Assembly (NCBI RefSeq): GCF_029952445.1
Contig: NZ_JAQPPK010000006.1
Span: 62,001-126,000 of the forward strand
Source of the DNA: Paenarthrobacter nitroguajacolicus
GTDB taxonomy: Bacteria > Actinomycetota > Actinomycetes > Actinomycetales > Micrococcaceae
Direction: 5' to 3'
DNA length: 64,000 nucleotides
Shown: positions 16,788 through 27,507 of the stretch, piece after piece
Layout of the letters: each line of letters opens with the position of its first letter
How positions within the stretch are numbered: the stretch's first letter is position 1
The notes under the pieces: model-generated
What the model was told of the DNA's origin: nothing
The model's database searches: none
The model's input: the letters and a program-made list of their open reading frames with translations, nothing else
Made by a program: the position numbers and the translations under genes

Positions 16788-19594
16788 TTGACTACTTTCG
16801 TTGCAATGGGAATCCAGCAAATTACGGCCAGCAGACCGGCGAGTCCGGCCCACAAAGCTGCATAGGGGGCCAGGAGCAACCCAAGCCCCAGGGCACCGAG
16901 GACACCCAGGGGAAGTGCCACAGTGCCTACAAGCGCGTTTTCGAAGAACCGGACCTGGCCCAGCATGTCCGGGTTCCAGCCCATGGCCCGCAAGGTACCA
17001 AGGTATTCCCGCTTGGCGTGCAGCTCGAACCTGCCGGTGACCAGCGTCAGCAACAGGCCAACCACGACGCCGAAGACAGCGAGGATGACGCTTGGCAAGG
17101 CAATGCTGGCAGCCGCCAGGCCACTGAGGGCGCTGGCACCTGCGGCGCGTGGAATGTCGATCAGCAGCGCGATCAGTGCGCCCACAGCGGCGCCGAACAC
17201 GCCCACGGCCACAGCCAGGGAGATGGAGTTGAACCGGTTGGTGGTCAGCTGCCTGTTGGCAAATGTCAGCGGTGAGTCCACAGTGACCAGCCGTTCGTCG
17301 TGCTGCGGTTCCTGGTCGATCACCACGCGGTGCCGCAACTGCTGGGCTGCCAGCAGGGCCGCGGCACTGTAAATGACGAGCATGGTCACGGAAACGATCA
17401 CGGTGGCGATGTTCCAGCTCAGGAGGCTGAGGATGACACCTGCGGCAGCCAGGGCGGCTGCGCCGACGGCGAACTCTTCCAGTACCCAGGACCGGATGCG
17501 TTTTTGCGTCCAGCCCATGGCGCGCAGAATGCCGGCTTCGCTTCTACGCTGGCGGATGTAGCTGACGGTGGATGCTCCCGTGAGCAGTGTGGCGCCCAGC
17601 AGCGTCAGGAACAGAAGCGTGATGTTGGTTCCTGTCAGGGAGCCGGACACGGCGTCAGCCGCATTCTGCCGGACCCACGACTGCTGGACGGTCCCCAGCG
17701 CAGACTCCTTGCCGGCGTCGTCCTTGCTGTACCCGGGCACGAAGATGTTGGCGTCTTCACGCGCGGAGCCAGCCACGACGGTGGCTTCCAAACCGAGGTC
17801 ACGGATCTGTGCGGCCAGCTTCTCGACCTCGGGCTGGGCAGTCTTCCAGTTGCCGGTTGCGGCAGCGCGGACCCGCACTGCGTCAATGACGTTGGCGTTG
17901 GCGTCGTAGCCGCGGGCCGCTGCAAGGCCGTAGTAGTCGGTGATGGCGCCGGCGGACTGGCTGACGAGGCCAGTTGCGCTCAGCGAGGGCTTCAGTTCCG
18001 CAGTCGCGACGTCCTTGCCCTCGGCATCCTTGGTCAAAGTCATCGGCGTGGGGTCGTAACCGCCCAGGGGAAGCTTGTTGACGTCACCTGCGGCAGCCTG
18101 GACCGCGGCGGGGTCGAAGGTGCCGTACACCATGGGCAGCGGCGCCGCCGGCTTCTTGCCTGTTTCAAGGTCTTCACGGTACGAACGCTCGTCCACGGGC
18201 TTCCGCTGGGTCTGGTCCACAGCCGCCCCGAAGGAGGACTTCTCGGGCAAGCGGTTGACCGTTACCCAATCCCCCGGCGTCGCGCTCTTGTCGGACGCAC
18301 CGTTGGCGGCTTCGTCGCCGTCCTTGTATTTCGGTGCAGCAGCGAACGCGGCGCTCCACGTGGCGGGGTCATAAAGGCCCTGGCCAAAGGCGGCGGTGCT
18401 GCCCAGCAGCTGGCTGTGGTCCGTGGACCCAGGCCACTGAAGGGCGAACGGGGACTTCGATACGAACGGCAGGTAGTCCTTATCGAGGGACCGGGTCACG
18501 GTTCCAACGTCCTTGACCACCTTGCCGCTGGCGTCCAGTTCCTCGATTTTCACCGAGTACTTCAGGTCCAGGGAGGTGCCCGTGCGCACAATCAGCGGAA
18601 TGGCTTTGGAGTCAGCGGTCAACAGGCCGTCACGCTTGGCCTGCTGGTACTGCGTCATGAGGGGCGCCCAGTATTTGAGCTTCACGCCAAGGAAATCCGG
18701 GCCCTCTTCCAGTTGCTGCATGCTCAGGCCAGTGGTGAAGAGGCTTTCGAAGTGACGGCCGATCGCGCCGGCGTCACGCGCGTCTGCCGGCGGAGCCTTC
18801 TCCAGCGGCGCAAGGAAGTCACCAGCAGAACCCAGCAACGCCCTTTCGGCGGCGGGATCGACGGCGACGACGGATTCAGTCACCTCGGGCGCCAGGGGAA
18901 GCGCCACGGAGAGGTTGAAAAGGTTGTGCTCGGAGCCGAGGGCTGGAGCCGGGAACTTGATGCCGGTCTCCCCATCCGGGCCGGCAATCCGGACGTTGCT
19001 GCCACCGGCTGCCTGCTCCTGGACGAGGCGGCCCTTGCCCAGGGTTCCTTCGGCGCTGGTCTTGAAGAGTGTTTGCTCCTTGACGCCGTCCGAGCTGGTG
19101 GCAGAGGCGGTCAAGCGATACTTCTTGGGCGAATCCGAGAAGACCGACTCCGCGGCAGGCCACTTGCTGGAGTCCATGGCGGAGGGGTCCCCCGCCGTGA
19201 TTCCGCCGGCCAGGCCTGCGTTGTAGCCGAGGTAGTCCATGGCGTTCAGGCGCGGGGCTTCAAGATTCTGGGAGACGCGGGAGACCAGGCTGATGGGCGC
19301 TGCCACGGCGGTCTGGCCCATTCCACGGATTTTCTCCAACTGGTCAAAGCTGATTCCGCCTTGGCCGTTGGCGATTTCCGGCTGGATCAATGCACCGCCA
19401 TCGCCATTTTGTGATTGGTCCGGCTTTGCCTGGACCAGGATGTCGTAGAGTCCCCGCGAGTTCTCGTCCACTGTCCGGTTCAGAGCCGCCTGCGACTGGC
19501 TCTGGACGAGGACGGACAAGCACATCGCGACGATCAAAATGGCCGCGGTCAGCAGCAGCACACGGCTTCTGATGAACCTTTGGACGGCGTTCAT
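16784..19594 (-). CDS. Large FtsX-like ABC transporter permease
   Basis: The 936-residue protein begins with a signal-anchor (RVLLLTAAILIVAMCLSVLV) and then has an unusually long extracytoplasmic region of roughly 600 residues, rich in Ala, Lys, Asp and Gly. Membrane helices and an FtsX-like module follow (ITLLFLTLLGATLLTGASTVSYIRQRRSEAGILRAMGWTQ), and a second such module sits at the C-terminus (LHAKREYLGTLRAMGWNPDML). The ATG at 19594 has GGGAG five bases upstream. It is coupled by an ATGA overlap to its ATPase. Substrate unknown. Confidence 0.9.
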   Translation of the reverse strand: MNAVQRFIRSRVLLLTAAILIVAMCLSVLVQSQSQAALNRTVDENSRGLYDILVQAKPDQSQNGDGGALIQPEIANGQGGISFDQLEKIRGMGQTAVAAPISLVSRVSQNLEAPRLNAMDYLGYNAGLAGGITAGDPSAMDSSKWPAAESVFSDSPKKYRLTASATSSDGVKEQTLFKTSAEGTLGKGRLVQEQAAGGSNVRIAGPDGETGIKFPAPALGSEHNLFNLSVALPLAPEVTESVVAVDPAAERALLGSAGDFLAPLEKAPPADARDAGAIGRHFESLFTTGLSMQQLEEGPDFLGVKLKYWAPLMTQYQQAKRDGLLTADSKAIPLIVRTGTSLDLKYSVKIEELDASGKVVKDVGTVTRSLDKDYLPFVSKSPFALQWPGSTDHSQLLGSTAAFGQGLYDPATWSAAFAAAPKYKDGDEAANGASDKSATPGDWVTVNRLPEKSSFGAAVDQTQRKPVDERSYREDLETGKKPAAPLPMVYGTFDPAAVQAAAGDVNKLPLGGYDPTPMTLTKDAEGKDVATAELKPSLSATGLVSQSAGAITDYYGLAAARGYDANANVIDAVRVRAAATGNWKTAQPEVEKLAAQIRDLGLEATVVAGSAREDANIFVPGYSKDDAGKESALGTVQQSWVRQNAADAVSGSLTGTNITLLFLTLLGATLLTGASTVSYIRQRRSEAGILRAMGWTQKRIRSWVLEEFAVGAAALAAAGVILSLLSWNIATVIVSVTMLVIYSAAALLAAQQLRHRVVIDQEPQHDERLVTVDSPLTFANRQLTTNRFNSISLAVAVGVFGAAVGALIALLIDIPRAAGASALSGLAAASIALPSVILAVFGVVVGLLLTLVTGRFELHAKREYLGTLRAMGWNPDMLGQVRFFENALVGTVALPLGVLGALGLGLLLAPYAALWAGLAGLLAVICWIPIATKVVK

Positions 19595-19806
19595 TGGGCT
19601 CCCTGAGACCTTGATTGCGGGCGCGCACACGTGGTCCGGGATTCCCTAAAAAACACAGCGGAATACCGGGCTGAATGTGCTGAAAGTTGTGGCCGGCCTG
19701 CTGCCGGGTCCGAATCGGCGGACCCAGCCATTGTAAGCAGACCGGCCACTTCTGCGTGCCAAAGGTGTGTCGCCGGCACGCGAACTTCAACGGATGGGAG
19801 TCAGTC

Positions 19807-21402
19807 CTAGTCCTCCAGGTCCACTTCGCGAACCATGTCGGCACCGATACCGGCCTTGATGGCCTCCAGTACCTGCTGCGGAACGGAGCTGTCGATGGTC
19901 AACAGGGCAAGAACCTGTCCGCCTTCGGTCTGGCGGGCCACCTGCATGCCGCCGATGTTGATATTGTTCATGCCCAGGATGTGGCCGATGGTGCCGATCA
20001 CGCCGGGGCGGTCTGCGTAGGCCACCACAACCAGGTGCTCGCTGATGGGGATTTCCACGTCATAGCCGTTGACGCCCACCAGCTTCTCAACCTGCTTGGG
20101 ACCTGTCAGGGTGCCGGCGACGGAAATCTGCGAACCGTCGCTGAGCGCGCCGCGGATGGTCAGGACGTTGCGGTAGTCCTCCGCGTCCGGGGTGGTGATG
20201 AGACGGGTGTTGATACCGCGCTGCTCGGCGATGACCGGGGCGTTCACGTAGGAAACCTGCTCCGTGACGACGTCGGCGAACACGCCCTTCAGCGCTGCGA
20301 GTTCGAGCACCTTGACATCCAGCGCGGCGATCTCGCCGGCAACTTCGACGTCGATCTGGGTCAGCGAGGCGTGGGTCAGCGCGGTGAAGATCCGGCCAAG
20401 CTTTTCGATCAGCGGGATGCCCGGACGGATGTCGGGGGCGATAACGCCACCGGCCACGTTCACGGCATCGGGCACAAGCTCGCCGGCCAGGGCCAGGCGG
20501 ACTGACTTTGCCACGGAGACACCGGCCTTCTCCTGGGCCTCGTCGGTGGACGCGCCGAGGTGGGGAGTCACAATGACGTTGTCGAGTTCGAAGAACGGCA
20601 GGTCAGTGCTGGGCTCCTTGACGAAGACGTCCACTCCGGCGCCCGCGATCTGGTTTTCCTTCAACGCGATGTACAGCGCTTCTTCGTCCACCAGGCCACC
20701 GCGTGCAACGTTGATCACATAAGCGGATTCCTTCATCTTGCGGAAGGCGTCGGCGCCCAGCATGCCCACCGTCTCCGGGGTCTTGGGCATGTGGATGGTG
20801 ATGAAGTCGGAGTTTTCCAGAAGTTCATCCAGGGTTACCAGCTTGACGCCCAGTTGCGCTGCGCGGGCAGAGGTGATGTAGGGGTCGTAGGCGAGGATTT
20901 CGGTTTCGAAGCCCTGGAGACGTGCTGCCACCAAGGCACCAATGCGGCCCAGGCCGATGATGCCGATCTTCTTCTCGAAGAGTTCAATGCCGGTGTACTT
21001 GGACCGCTTCCATTCGCCATTCTTCAGCGCGGAGCTGGCTTGCGGAATGTGGCGGGCAAGGCTGAGGATGTGGCCCACGGTGAGTTCGGCAGCCGAGACG
21101 ATGTTCGACGTCGGAGCGTTGACGACCATGACGCCGGCCTGCGTGGCTGACTTGATGTCCACGTTGTCCAGGCCCACGCCAGCACGGGCAATGACCTTCA
21201 GGTTCTTGGCCGCGGCGATTGCCTCGGCATCCACCTGGGTGGCGGAGCGTACCAGGATGGCATCGACGTCGGCGATGGCAGACAGCAGCTGGGAACGGTC
21301 GGCGCCGTCGGTCTGGCGGATTTCAAAATCCGGGCCCAGCGCCTCGACTGTTGCGGGCGAAAGTTCCTCAGCGAGGAGGACAACGGGTTTGCTGGCTGAC
21401 AC
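19807..21402 (-). CDS. serA: D-3-phosphoglycerate dehydrogenase
   Basis: SerA performs the first step of serine synthesis, oxidising 3-phosphoglycerate with NAD. The 531-residue protein has the nucleotide-binding GLGRIG at 150-155, substrate residues in NVARGGLVDE, and the catalytic His in VTPHLGAST. An intervening domain follows, then a C-terminal ACT domain (from about residue 455) that usually mediates serine feedback inhibition. The GTG at 21402 gives the family-typical N-terminus SASKPVVLLAEELS and has AAGG upstream. A CRP/GlxR-like palindrome lies about 150 nt before it. Confidence 0.96.
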   Translation of the reverse strand: MSASKPVVLLAEELSPATVEALGPDFEIRQTDGADRSQLLSAIADVDAILVRSATQVDAEAIAAAKNLKVIARAGVGLDNVDIKSATQAGVMVVNAPTSNIVSAAELTVGHILSLARHIPQASSALKNGEWKRSKYTGIELFEKKIGIIGLGRIGALVAARLQGFETEILAYDPYITSARAAQLGVKLVTLDELLENSDFITIHMPKTPETVGMLGADAFRKMKESAYVINVARGGLVDEEALYIALKENQIAGAGVDVFVKEPSTDLPFFELDNVIVTPHLGASTDEAQEKAGVSVAKSVRLALAGELVPDAVNVAGGVIAPDIRPGIPLIEKLGRIFTALTHASLTQIDVEVAGEIAALDVKVLELAALKGVFADVVTEQVSYVNAPVIAEQRGINTRLITTPDAEDYRNVLTIRGALSDGSQISVAGTLTGPKQVEKLVGVNGYDVEIPISEHLVVVAYADRPGVIGTIGHILGMNNINIGGMQVARQTEGGQVLALLTIDSSVPQQVLEAIKAGIGADMVREVDLED

Positions 21403-21553
21403 GGGGTGGCACCTTACTTTGGACAACTTGGGACAGAACTGGACAAGGAGCGGATGCGTGGCCCGGGGCACGGCGCCGGGACCAGCCCAGAATATCGAAT
21501 CCGGGCGGCGTTTCCGGTGCCGGCGGGGGATGTTACGGCCGGACCGGAGGCGA

Positions 21554-21569
21554 TGTGAAGAACTTCACA
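21554..21569. promoter_or_regulatory. CRP/GlxR-like palindrome upstream of serA
   Basis: TGTGAAGAACTTCACA is a perfect TGTGA-N6-TCACA site. It lies between the serA start (152 nt away) and the ilvC stop, where only serA could be its target in the downstream direction. Confidence 0.5.
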
Positions 21570-21612
21570 GCATCACCGGGAGGGCAATTCGGTGGAGAAA
21601 CAGGGCGGAAAC

Positions 21613-21652
21613 GGCGGCGCCCGCCCGGCTGTAATTCGCCGGACGGGCGTCG
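21613..21652 (-). terminator. GC-rich hairpin after ilvC
   Basis: The arms GGCGCCCGCCCGGC and GCCGGACGGGCGTC pair with one or two mismatches around an 8-nt loop, about 40 nt past the ilvC stop. The T tract is poor, so the call is moderate. Confidence 0.45.
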
Positions 21653-21692
21653 CTGCTTAGTGCTGGTGCATTGCTGCTGCCAAGCGGGGCAA

Positions 21693-22784
<1,092 letters not shown>

Positions 22785-22799
22785 TCACGTGGCCGAAGC

Positions 22800-23312
22800 T
22801 CACGCGGAGCGAAGCGCCCTGTCACTCATGGAGCGGGATCCCCGTCCAACGGCCAAGGTGCCGGACTGCACGATTTCACGGATGCCGAACGGCTCGAGCA
22901 CTGACAAGAGCGCTGCGAGCTTCTCGGGGGTACCGGTTGCCTCAATCACCAACGAGTCTGTGGACACGTCGACGACGGCGGCACGGAACAGGTCTGCAGC
23001 CTGGGTAACCTGCAGGCGTGTCGCGGCATCCGCACGTACTTTGACCAGGATGTGGTCACGTTGTACGGAAGATTCGGAAGTCAGTTCAACAATCTTGATC
23101 ACGTTGACCAACTTGTTGAGCTGCTTGGTGACTTGCTCGATGAGGTCGCCGTCGGCGTCGACGACAACCGTCATCCGGGACATCCCCGGAACCTCGGTGG
23201 GTCCTACGGCAAGTGAATTGATGTTGAACGCGCGCCGGGCGAAGAGGCTGGCCACGCGGGTCAGCACGCCGGGCTTGTCTTCGACCAGAACGGACAGTGT
23301 GTGACGGGTCAT
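22800..23312 (-). CDS. ilvN: Acetolactate synthase small (regulatory) subunit
   Basis: The 170-residue subunit starts MTRHTLSVLVEDKPGVLTRV, an ACT domain that binds valine and controls the catalytic subunit. A second conserved C-terminal region (residues about 80-160) follows. The ATG at 23312 lies 2 nt after the ilvB stop, which indicates coupled translation. The upstream start at 23333 would overlap ilvB and is less likely. Confidence 0.95.
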   Translation of the reverse strand: MTRHTLSVLVEDKPGVLTRVASLFARRAFNINSLAVGPTEVPGMSRMTVVVDADGDLIEQVTKQLNKLVNVIKIVELTSESSVQRDHILVKVRADAATRLQVTQAADLFRAAVVDVSTDSLVIEATGTPEKLAALLSVLEPFGIREIVQSGTLAVGRGSRSMSDRALRSA

Positions 23313-23314
23313 GG

Positions 23315-25219
23315 CTAGTCCTCCTCTTCCCATTCCGGGGTCATGTTGCGGGCAACCTGGATCTGGTCATTGCTGACGCCCGAAGGCACCATCGGCCATA
23401 CCATCGAGTTCGGGCTGACGACGAAGTCGATGACCACCGGGCGGTCGTTGATCTCAAGCGCCTTCTGGATGGTGGCGTCGATGTCCTCGTCCCGCTCGCA
23501 ACGCAAAGCTGCGCAACCGTAGGCATCGGCGAGCTTGACGAAGTCCGGGATCCGGACAGTGTCATGGCCCGTGTTCAGGTCCGTGTTCGAGTAGCGGCCC
23601 TCGTAGAACAGGGTCTGCCATTGGCGGACCATGCCCAGCGAGGAGTTGTTGATGATGGCGACCTTGATCGGGATGTTGTTGATGGCGCAGGTGGCCAATT
23701 CCTGATTGGTCATCTGGAAGCAGCCGTCGCCGTCAATGGCCCAGACCACGCGGTCCGGCTCACCAACCTTGGCGCCCATGGCTGCCGGAACCGAGTATCC
23801 CATGGTTCCGGCACCACCGGAGTTGAGCCAGGCGTGGGGGCGCTCGTACTTGATGAACTGCGCGGCCCACATCTGGTGCTGGCCTACACCGGCAACGTAG
23901 ATGCCTTCGGGACCGGTGAGTTCACCGATGCGCTTGATCACGCGCTGCGGTGCACTCAGGCCGTCTTCGGGCTCGGTCCATCCCAGGGGGTAGGTGTCGC
24001 GAAGGTTGCCCAGGAAAGCCCACCATGAGTCGAGGTCCGGAGTGCCGCTCAACTCGAACTGAGTCTTTACGGCTTCGGTGAGTTCCGGAATGATTTCCTT
24101 GACCGAGCCGACGATGGGGACATCGGCCGTGCGGTTCTTGGAAATTTCCGCGGGATCGATGTCGGCGTGGATGACCTTGGCGAACGGGGCGAAGGTCTTC
24201 AGGATGCCCGTGACGCGGTCATCGAACCGGGCACCGAGCGTGATCAGCAGGTCTGCTTGCTGGAGGGCGGTGACTGCGGAGACGGAGCCGTGCATGCCGG
24301 GCATGCCGACGTGCTGCGGGTGCGAGTCCGGGAAGGCGCCGCGGGCCATGAGGGTGGTGACCACGGGGGCGCCTGTTGCCAGCGCAAGCTCCATCAGTTC
24401 GGCCGAAGCGTGGCCCTTGACCACGCCACCGCCCACGTACAGAACGGGCTTGCTGGACGCTGCGATCAGCTTGGCGGCTTCGCGGACCTGCTTGTTGTGC
24501 CCGCGGACCACCGGACGGTACCCGGGCAGGTCCACCTTCGGGGGCCAGGAGAAGGTCATCTGGCCCACCTGGGCATCCTTGGCGATGTCCACCAGGACCG
24601 GACCGGGCCGGCCGGTCGATGCCAGGTGGAAAGCTTCGGCCATGACATGCGGAATGTCGTTGGGGTCGGTCACCAGGAAGGAGTGCTTGGTGATGGGCAT
24701 CGTGATTCCCACGATGTCCGCTTCCTGGAAGGCATCGGTGCCGATGACTCCGCTGGCGACCTGGCCGGTGATGGCCACCATCGGCACGGAGTCCATGTGG
24801 GCATCCATGATGGCGGTAACGAGGTTGGTGGCACCGGGACCCGAGGTGGCGATGCAAACGCCAACCCGACCGGTAACCATGGCGTAGCCTTGCGCGGCGT
24901 GGCCGGCTCCCTGTTCGTGACGGACCAGGATGTGATTCATGCTGGAGGCCATCAAGGGGTCATAGGTGGGCAGGATCGCGCCACCGGGCAAACCGAAAAT
25001 ATCGTCCACGCCGAGTTCTTCGAGCGAACGGACAATTGCTTGCGAGCCGGTCATCACCGTCGGGGGTACGACGGTGTTCGGCCCAAGTACAGGAGAGAGA
25101 GGTGCAGCAGAATCGACGACGACGGACTCCGTCGATCGTTCGACCTTTTCCGGAGCTTTGTGGGCTCCAGCGGACTTTGCAGCCATCAGCGAGGGGCTGA
25201 TCGGCGATCCTTTGCTCAT
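23315..25219 (-). CDS. ilvB: Acetolactate synthase large (catalytic) subunit
   Basis: This TPP- and FAD-dependent enzyme condenses pyruvate with pyruvate or 2-oxobutyrate, opening valine/leucine and isoleucine synthesis. The 634-residue protein has the catalytic Glu in [15 protein letters not shown], the FAD-domain segment [11 protein letters not shown] and the TPP motif [18 protein letters not shown]. An N-terminal extension of about 55 residues precedes the conserved [13 protein letters not shown]; the exact start between 25219 and an internal Met is not decided by sequence. An attenuator and leader peptide lie directly upstream. Confidence 0.95.
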   Translation of the reverse strand: MSKGSPISPSLMAAKSAGAHKAPEKVERSTESVVVDSAAPLSPVLGPNTVVPPTVMTGSQAIVRSLEELGVDDIFGLPGGAILPTYDPLMASSMNHILVRHEQGAGHAAQGYAMVTGRVGVCIATSGPGATNLVTAIMDAHMDSVPMVAITGQVASGVIGTDAFQEADIVGITMPITKHSFLVTDPNDIPHVMAEAFHLASTGRPGPVLVDIAKDAQVGQMTFSWPPKVDLPGYRPVVRGHNKQVREAAKLIAASSKPVLYVGGGVVKGHASAELMELALATGAPVVTTLMARGAFPDSHPQHVGMPGMHGSVSAVTALQQADLLITLGARFDDRVTGILKTFAPFAKVIHADIDPAEISKNRTADVPIVGSVKEIIPELTEAVKTQFELSGTPDLDSWWAFLGNLRDTYPLGWTEPEDGLSAPQRVIKRIGELTGPEGIYVAGVGQHQMWAAQFIKYERPHAWLNSGGAGTMGYSVPAAMGAKVGEPDRVVWAIDGDGCFQMTNQELATCAINNIPIKVAIINNSSLGMVRQWQTLFYEGRYSNTDLNTGHDTVRIPDFVKLADAYGCAALRCERDEDIDATIQKALEINDRPVVIDFVVSPNSMVWPMVPSGVSNDQIQVARNMTPEWEEED

Positions 25220-25267
25220 CGGACTCTTCCTTAGTGGATCTTCAATGGGTGGGACTTGGGAATAAAA

Positions 25268-25301
25268 AAACCCCTCAGCCTTGCGGCTCTTCGAGGGGTT
25301 T
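25268..25301 (-). terminator. ilvB attenuator terminator
   Basis: On the minus strand AAACCCCTCGAAGAGCC is followed by GCAAGGCTGAGGGGTTTTTTT, a stable stem and a seven-T run. It stands between the leader peptide and ilvB, about 50 nt before the ilvB start. An alternative pairing TTCGTTACC (inside the leader coding region) with GGTAACGAA (just before this hairpin) could compete with upstream folding. Confidence 0.85.
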
Positions 25302-25328
25302 GCGCGTGACGGTTCGTTACCAGTCGGG

Positions 25329-25382
25329 CTAAGCCACGCGCTTGGTAAGGACGACGACGCCGACGGTAACGAATGTGATCAT
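25329..25382 (-). CDS. ilvB leader peptide (attenuator), 17 codons
   Basis: A short frame reads [17 protein letters not shown] and stops with TAG 28 nt before the terminator stem. Eight of its 17 codons specify Ile, Val or Leu, including a Val-Val-Val-Leu run, which is the hallmark of attenuation by charged branched-chain tRNAs. When those tRNAs are scarce the ribosome stalls on the run and the downstream terminator should not form. The ATG lies 30 nt after TTGACA and 6 nt after AACACT, so the leader mRNA may itself begin at or near the ATG. The peptide is probably not functional as a protein. Confidence 0.85.
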   Translation of the reverse strand: MITFVTVGVVVLTKRVA

Positions 25383-25388
25383 GCGTTC

Positions 25389-25439
25389 AGTGTTCCCTCA
25401 AAGTGAGATACGTGTCAATTGAGCACTATCGTATCTCAC
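25389..25439 (-). promoter_or_regulatory. ilvB promoter with inverted GTGAGATACG repeat
   Basis: A perfect 10-bp inverted repeat GTGAGATACG/CGTATCTCAC (25403-25412 and 25430-25439) flanks a TTGACA -35 box (minus strand, 25413-25418). The -10 candidate AACACT (25389-25394) lies 18 nt further. The inverted repeat is well placed for a repressor and shares the GTGAGA core with the leuB promoter. Confidence 0.6.
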
Positions 25440-25507
25440 TATTTGGACAGCAATGTCCGCCTGCCGGACTCCACCCCCGAAGCAGGAGCGGAGCCGCCGG
25501 CAGGAAC

Positions 25508-27226
25508 TTAACCGCAGTAGGCTCCCGTGGAAGCACTGTGGACGAGCTTGGCGTACTTGGCCAGCACACCCTTGGTGAACTTGGCCGGAAGCGGCTCCCA
25601 GCCTTCCTTGCGGGCTTCGAGTTCCGCTTCGTCGACCAGGAGGTCGAAGGATCGGGCAGCGATGTCGACACGGATCCTGTCGCCGTCGCGCACGAAGGCG
25701 ATCGGACCGCCGTCGACGGCTTCAGGCGCAACGTGGCCGATGCACAAGCCGGTAGTGCCCCCTGAGAAGCGTCCGTCGGTCAGCAGAAGCACGTCCTTGC
25801 CCAGGCCGGCGCCCTTGATGGCCCCGGTGATGGCCAGCATTTCGCGCATTCCCGGACCGCCCTTGGGGCCTTCGTATCGAATGACCACCACATCACCCTT
25901 GTGGATCTCCCCGTTGTCCAGGGCATTGAGTGCACCTTGCTCGCGTTCGAAGACGCGGGCCGTTCCTTCAAAGACGTCGGCGTCGAAGCCCGCGCTCTTG
26001 ACCACTGCGCCTTCAGGGGCCATGGAGCCGTGGAGGATCGTAATGCCGCCGGTCTTGTGGATCGGGTTGTCCAGGGCCCGGAGGATCTTGCCATCCAGGT
26101 CCGGCGGGTTGATGGAGGCGAGGTTTTCGGCGAGGGTCTTGCCAGTAACGGTGAGGCAGTCGCCGTGCAGCAGGCCGGCGTCGAGAAGTGCCTTCATGAT
26201 GACCGGCACACCGCCGATCTTGTCCACGTCAGTCATGACGTAACGACCGAAGGGCTTCAAATCGCCCAGGTGCGGAATCTTGTCCCCGATGCGGTTGAAG
26301 TCCTTGAGGGTCAGTTCCACCTCTGCCTCGCGGGCGATCGCCAGGAGGTGCAGGACGGCGTTGGTTGACCCGCCAAACGCCATGGTCACGGCGATGGCGT
26401 TCTCGAAGGCCTTCTTGGTCATGATGTCGCGGGCGGTGATGCCCAGGCGCAGCAGGTTGACCACCGCTTCGCCGGATTTGCGTGCGAAGTCATCACGACG
26501 GCGGTCTGCCGACGGCGGCGCTGCGGACCCAGGCAGTGACATGCCAAGGGCCTCGCCGATGCATGCCATGGTGTTGGCCGTGTACATACCGCCGCAGGCG
26601 CCTTCGCCCGGGCAGATGGCCTTTTCGATGCGGGTGAGGTCCTCCATGCTCATCTTGCCGGCCGCGCAGGCACCCACCGCTTCGAAAGCGTCGATAAGGG
26701 TGACTTCCTTCTCCGAACCGTCCTCGAGCTTGACCCAACCGGGCATGATCGAGCCGGCATAGAGGAATACGGAAGCGAGGTCCAGGCGGGCAGCTGCCAT
26801 GAGCATCCCGGGAAGCGACTTGTCGCAGCCGGCCAGCAAAACCGAGCCGTCAATGCGCTCGGCCTGCATTACGGTTTCCACGGAGTCTGCGATGACTTCA
26901 CGGGAAACCAGGGAGAAGTGCATGCCCTCGTGGCCCATGGAAATTCCGTCGGACACCGATATCGTGCCGAACTGCATCGGGAAGCCACCGCCGGCATGCA
27001 CGCCTTCTTTGGCGCCCTGTGCAAGGCGGTTAAGCGAGAGATTGCAGGGAGTAATTTCGTTCCACGAACTCGCGACACCAATTTGTGGTTTGGCAAAGTC
27101 GTCGTCGCCCATGCCTACCGCACGGAACATGCCGCGGGCAGGAGCCGCGTGAATGCCATCGGTGACGACCCGGCTGCGAGGTTTGATATCCGGCGTGTTG
27201 TCTGTAGCCATGTTGGTGTCGGTCAT
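25508..27226 (-). CDS. ilvD: Dihydroxy-acid dehydratase
   Basis: IlvD dehydrates dihydroxy acids to the 2-oxoacid precursors of valine, leucine and isoleucine. The 572-residue protein has the iron-sulfur ligand Cys in [24 protein letters not shown] and [16 protein letters not shown], and the C-terminal [17 protein letters not shown]. It is on the same strand as ilvBNC and upstream of it, but has its own promoter: TAGACT ends 7 nt before the ATG, so the mRNA is probably leaderless. Confidence 0.96.
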   Translation of the reverse strand: MTDTNMATDNTPDIKPRSRVVTDGIHAAPARGMFRAVGMGDDDFAKPQIGVASSWNEITPCNLSLNRLAQGAKEGVHAGGGFPMQFGTISVSDGISMGHEGMHFSLVSREVIADSVETVMQAERIDGSVLLAGCDKSLPGMLMAAARLDLASVFLYAGSIMPGWVKLEDGSEKEVTLIDAFEAVGACAAGKMSMEDLTRIEKAICPGEGACGGMYTANTMACIGEALGMSLPGSAAPPSADRRRDDFARKSGEAVVNLLRLGITARDIMTKKAFENAIAVTMAFGGSTNAVLHLLAIAREAEVELTLKDFNRIGDKIPHLGDLKPFGRYVMTDVDKIGGVPVIMKALLDAGLLHGDCLTVTGKTLAENLASINPPDLDGKILRALDNPIHKTGGITILHGSMAPEGAVVKSAGFDADVFEGTARVFEREQGALNALDNGEIHKGDVVVIRYEGPKGGPGMREMLAITGAIKGAGLGKDVLLLTDGRFSGGTTGLCIGHVAPEAVDGGPIAFVRDGDRIRVDIAARSFDLLVDEAELEARKEGWEPLPAKFTKGVLAKYAKLVHSASTGAYCG

Positions 27227-27507
27227 GATCCAAAGTCTATGTGCACCTGGTGCCCGCAGGGCCTGATCACCGCCGGGTTAAGCAGCAACCGGCAAATATT
27301 GCGGAAACGTCGCGAAGTGTTCCTCCGGCTTCAGCGGGCGGCCCTCCCAACCGCTGGGAGCAATTCCCGCCCCGGCAATTTCCCGCTCTTACTAAGGAGT
27401 CTGACAAATACGGCAACCGGCGGGGCAAATGCTGGACAGCCCATTAGCTGCCACGTAACGTCGGAAATACCACGTACTGCACCCCTGTGAGCAGAAGGGC
27501 ATCCGCC
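27227..27507. other. Intergenic region between divergent ilvD and a membrane protein gene
   Basis: Apart from the ilvD -10 element (27234-27239), I see no clear gene, hairpin or repeat in this 281-nt stretch. Confidence 0.6.

Noticed and set aside
17300..19414. Plus-strand frame of 704 codons
   Set aside because: It is antisense to the FtsX-type permease and is a codon-bias shadow.
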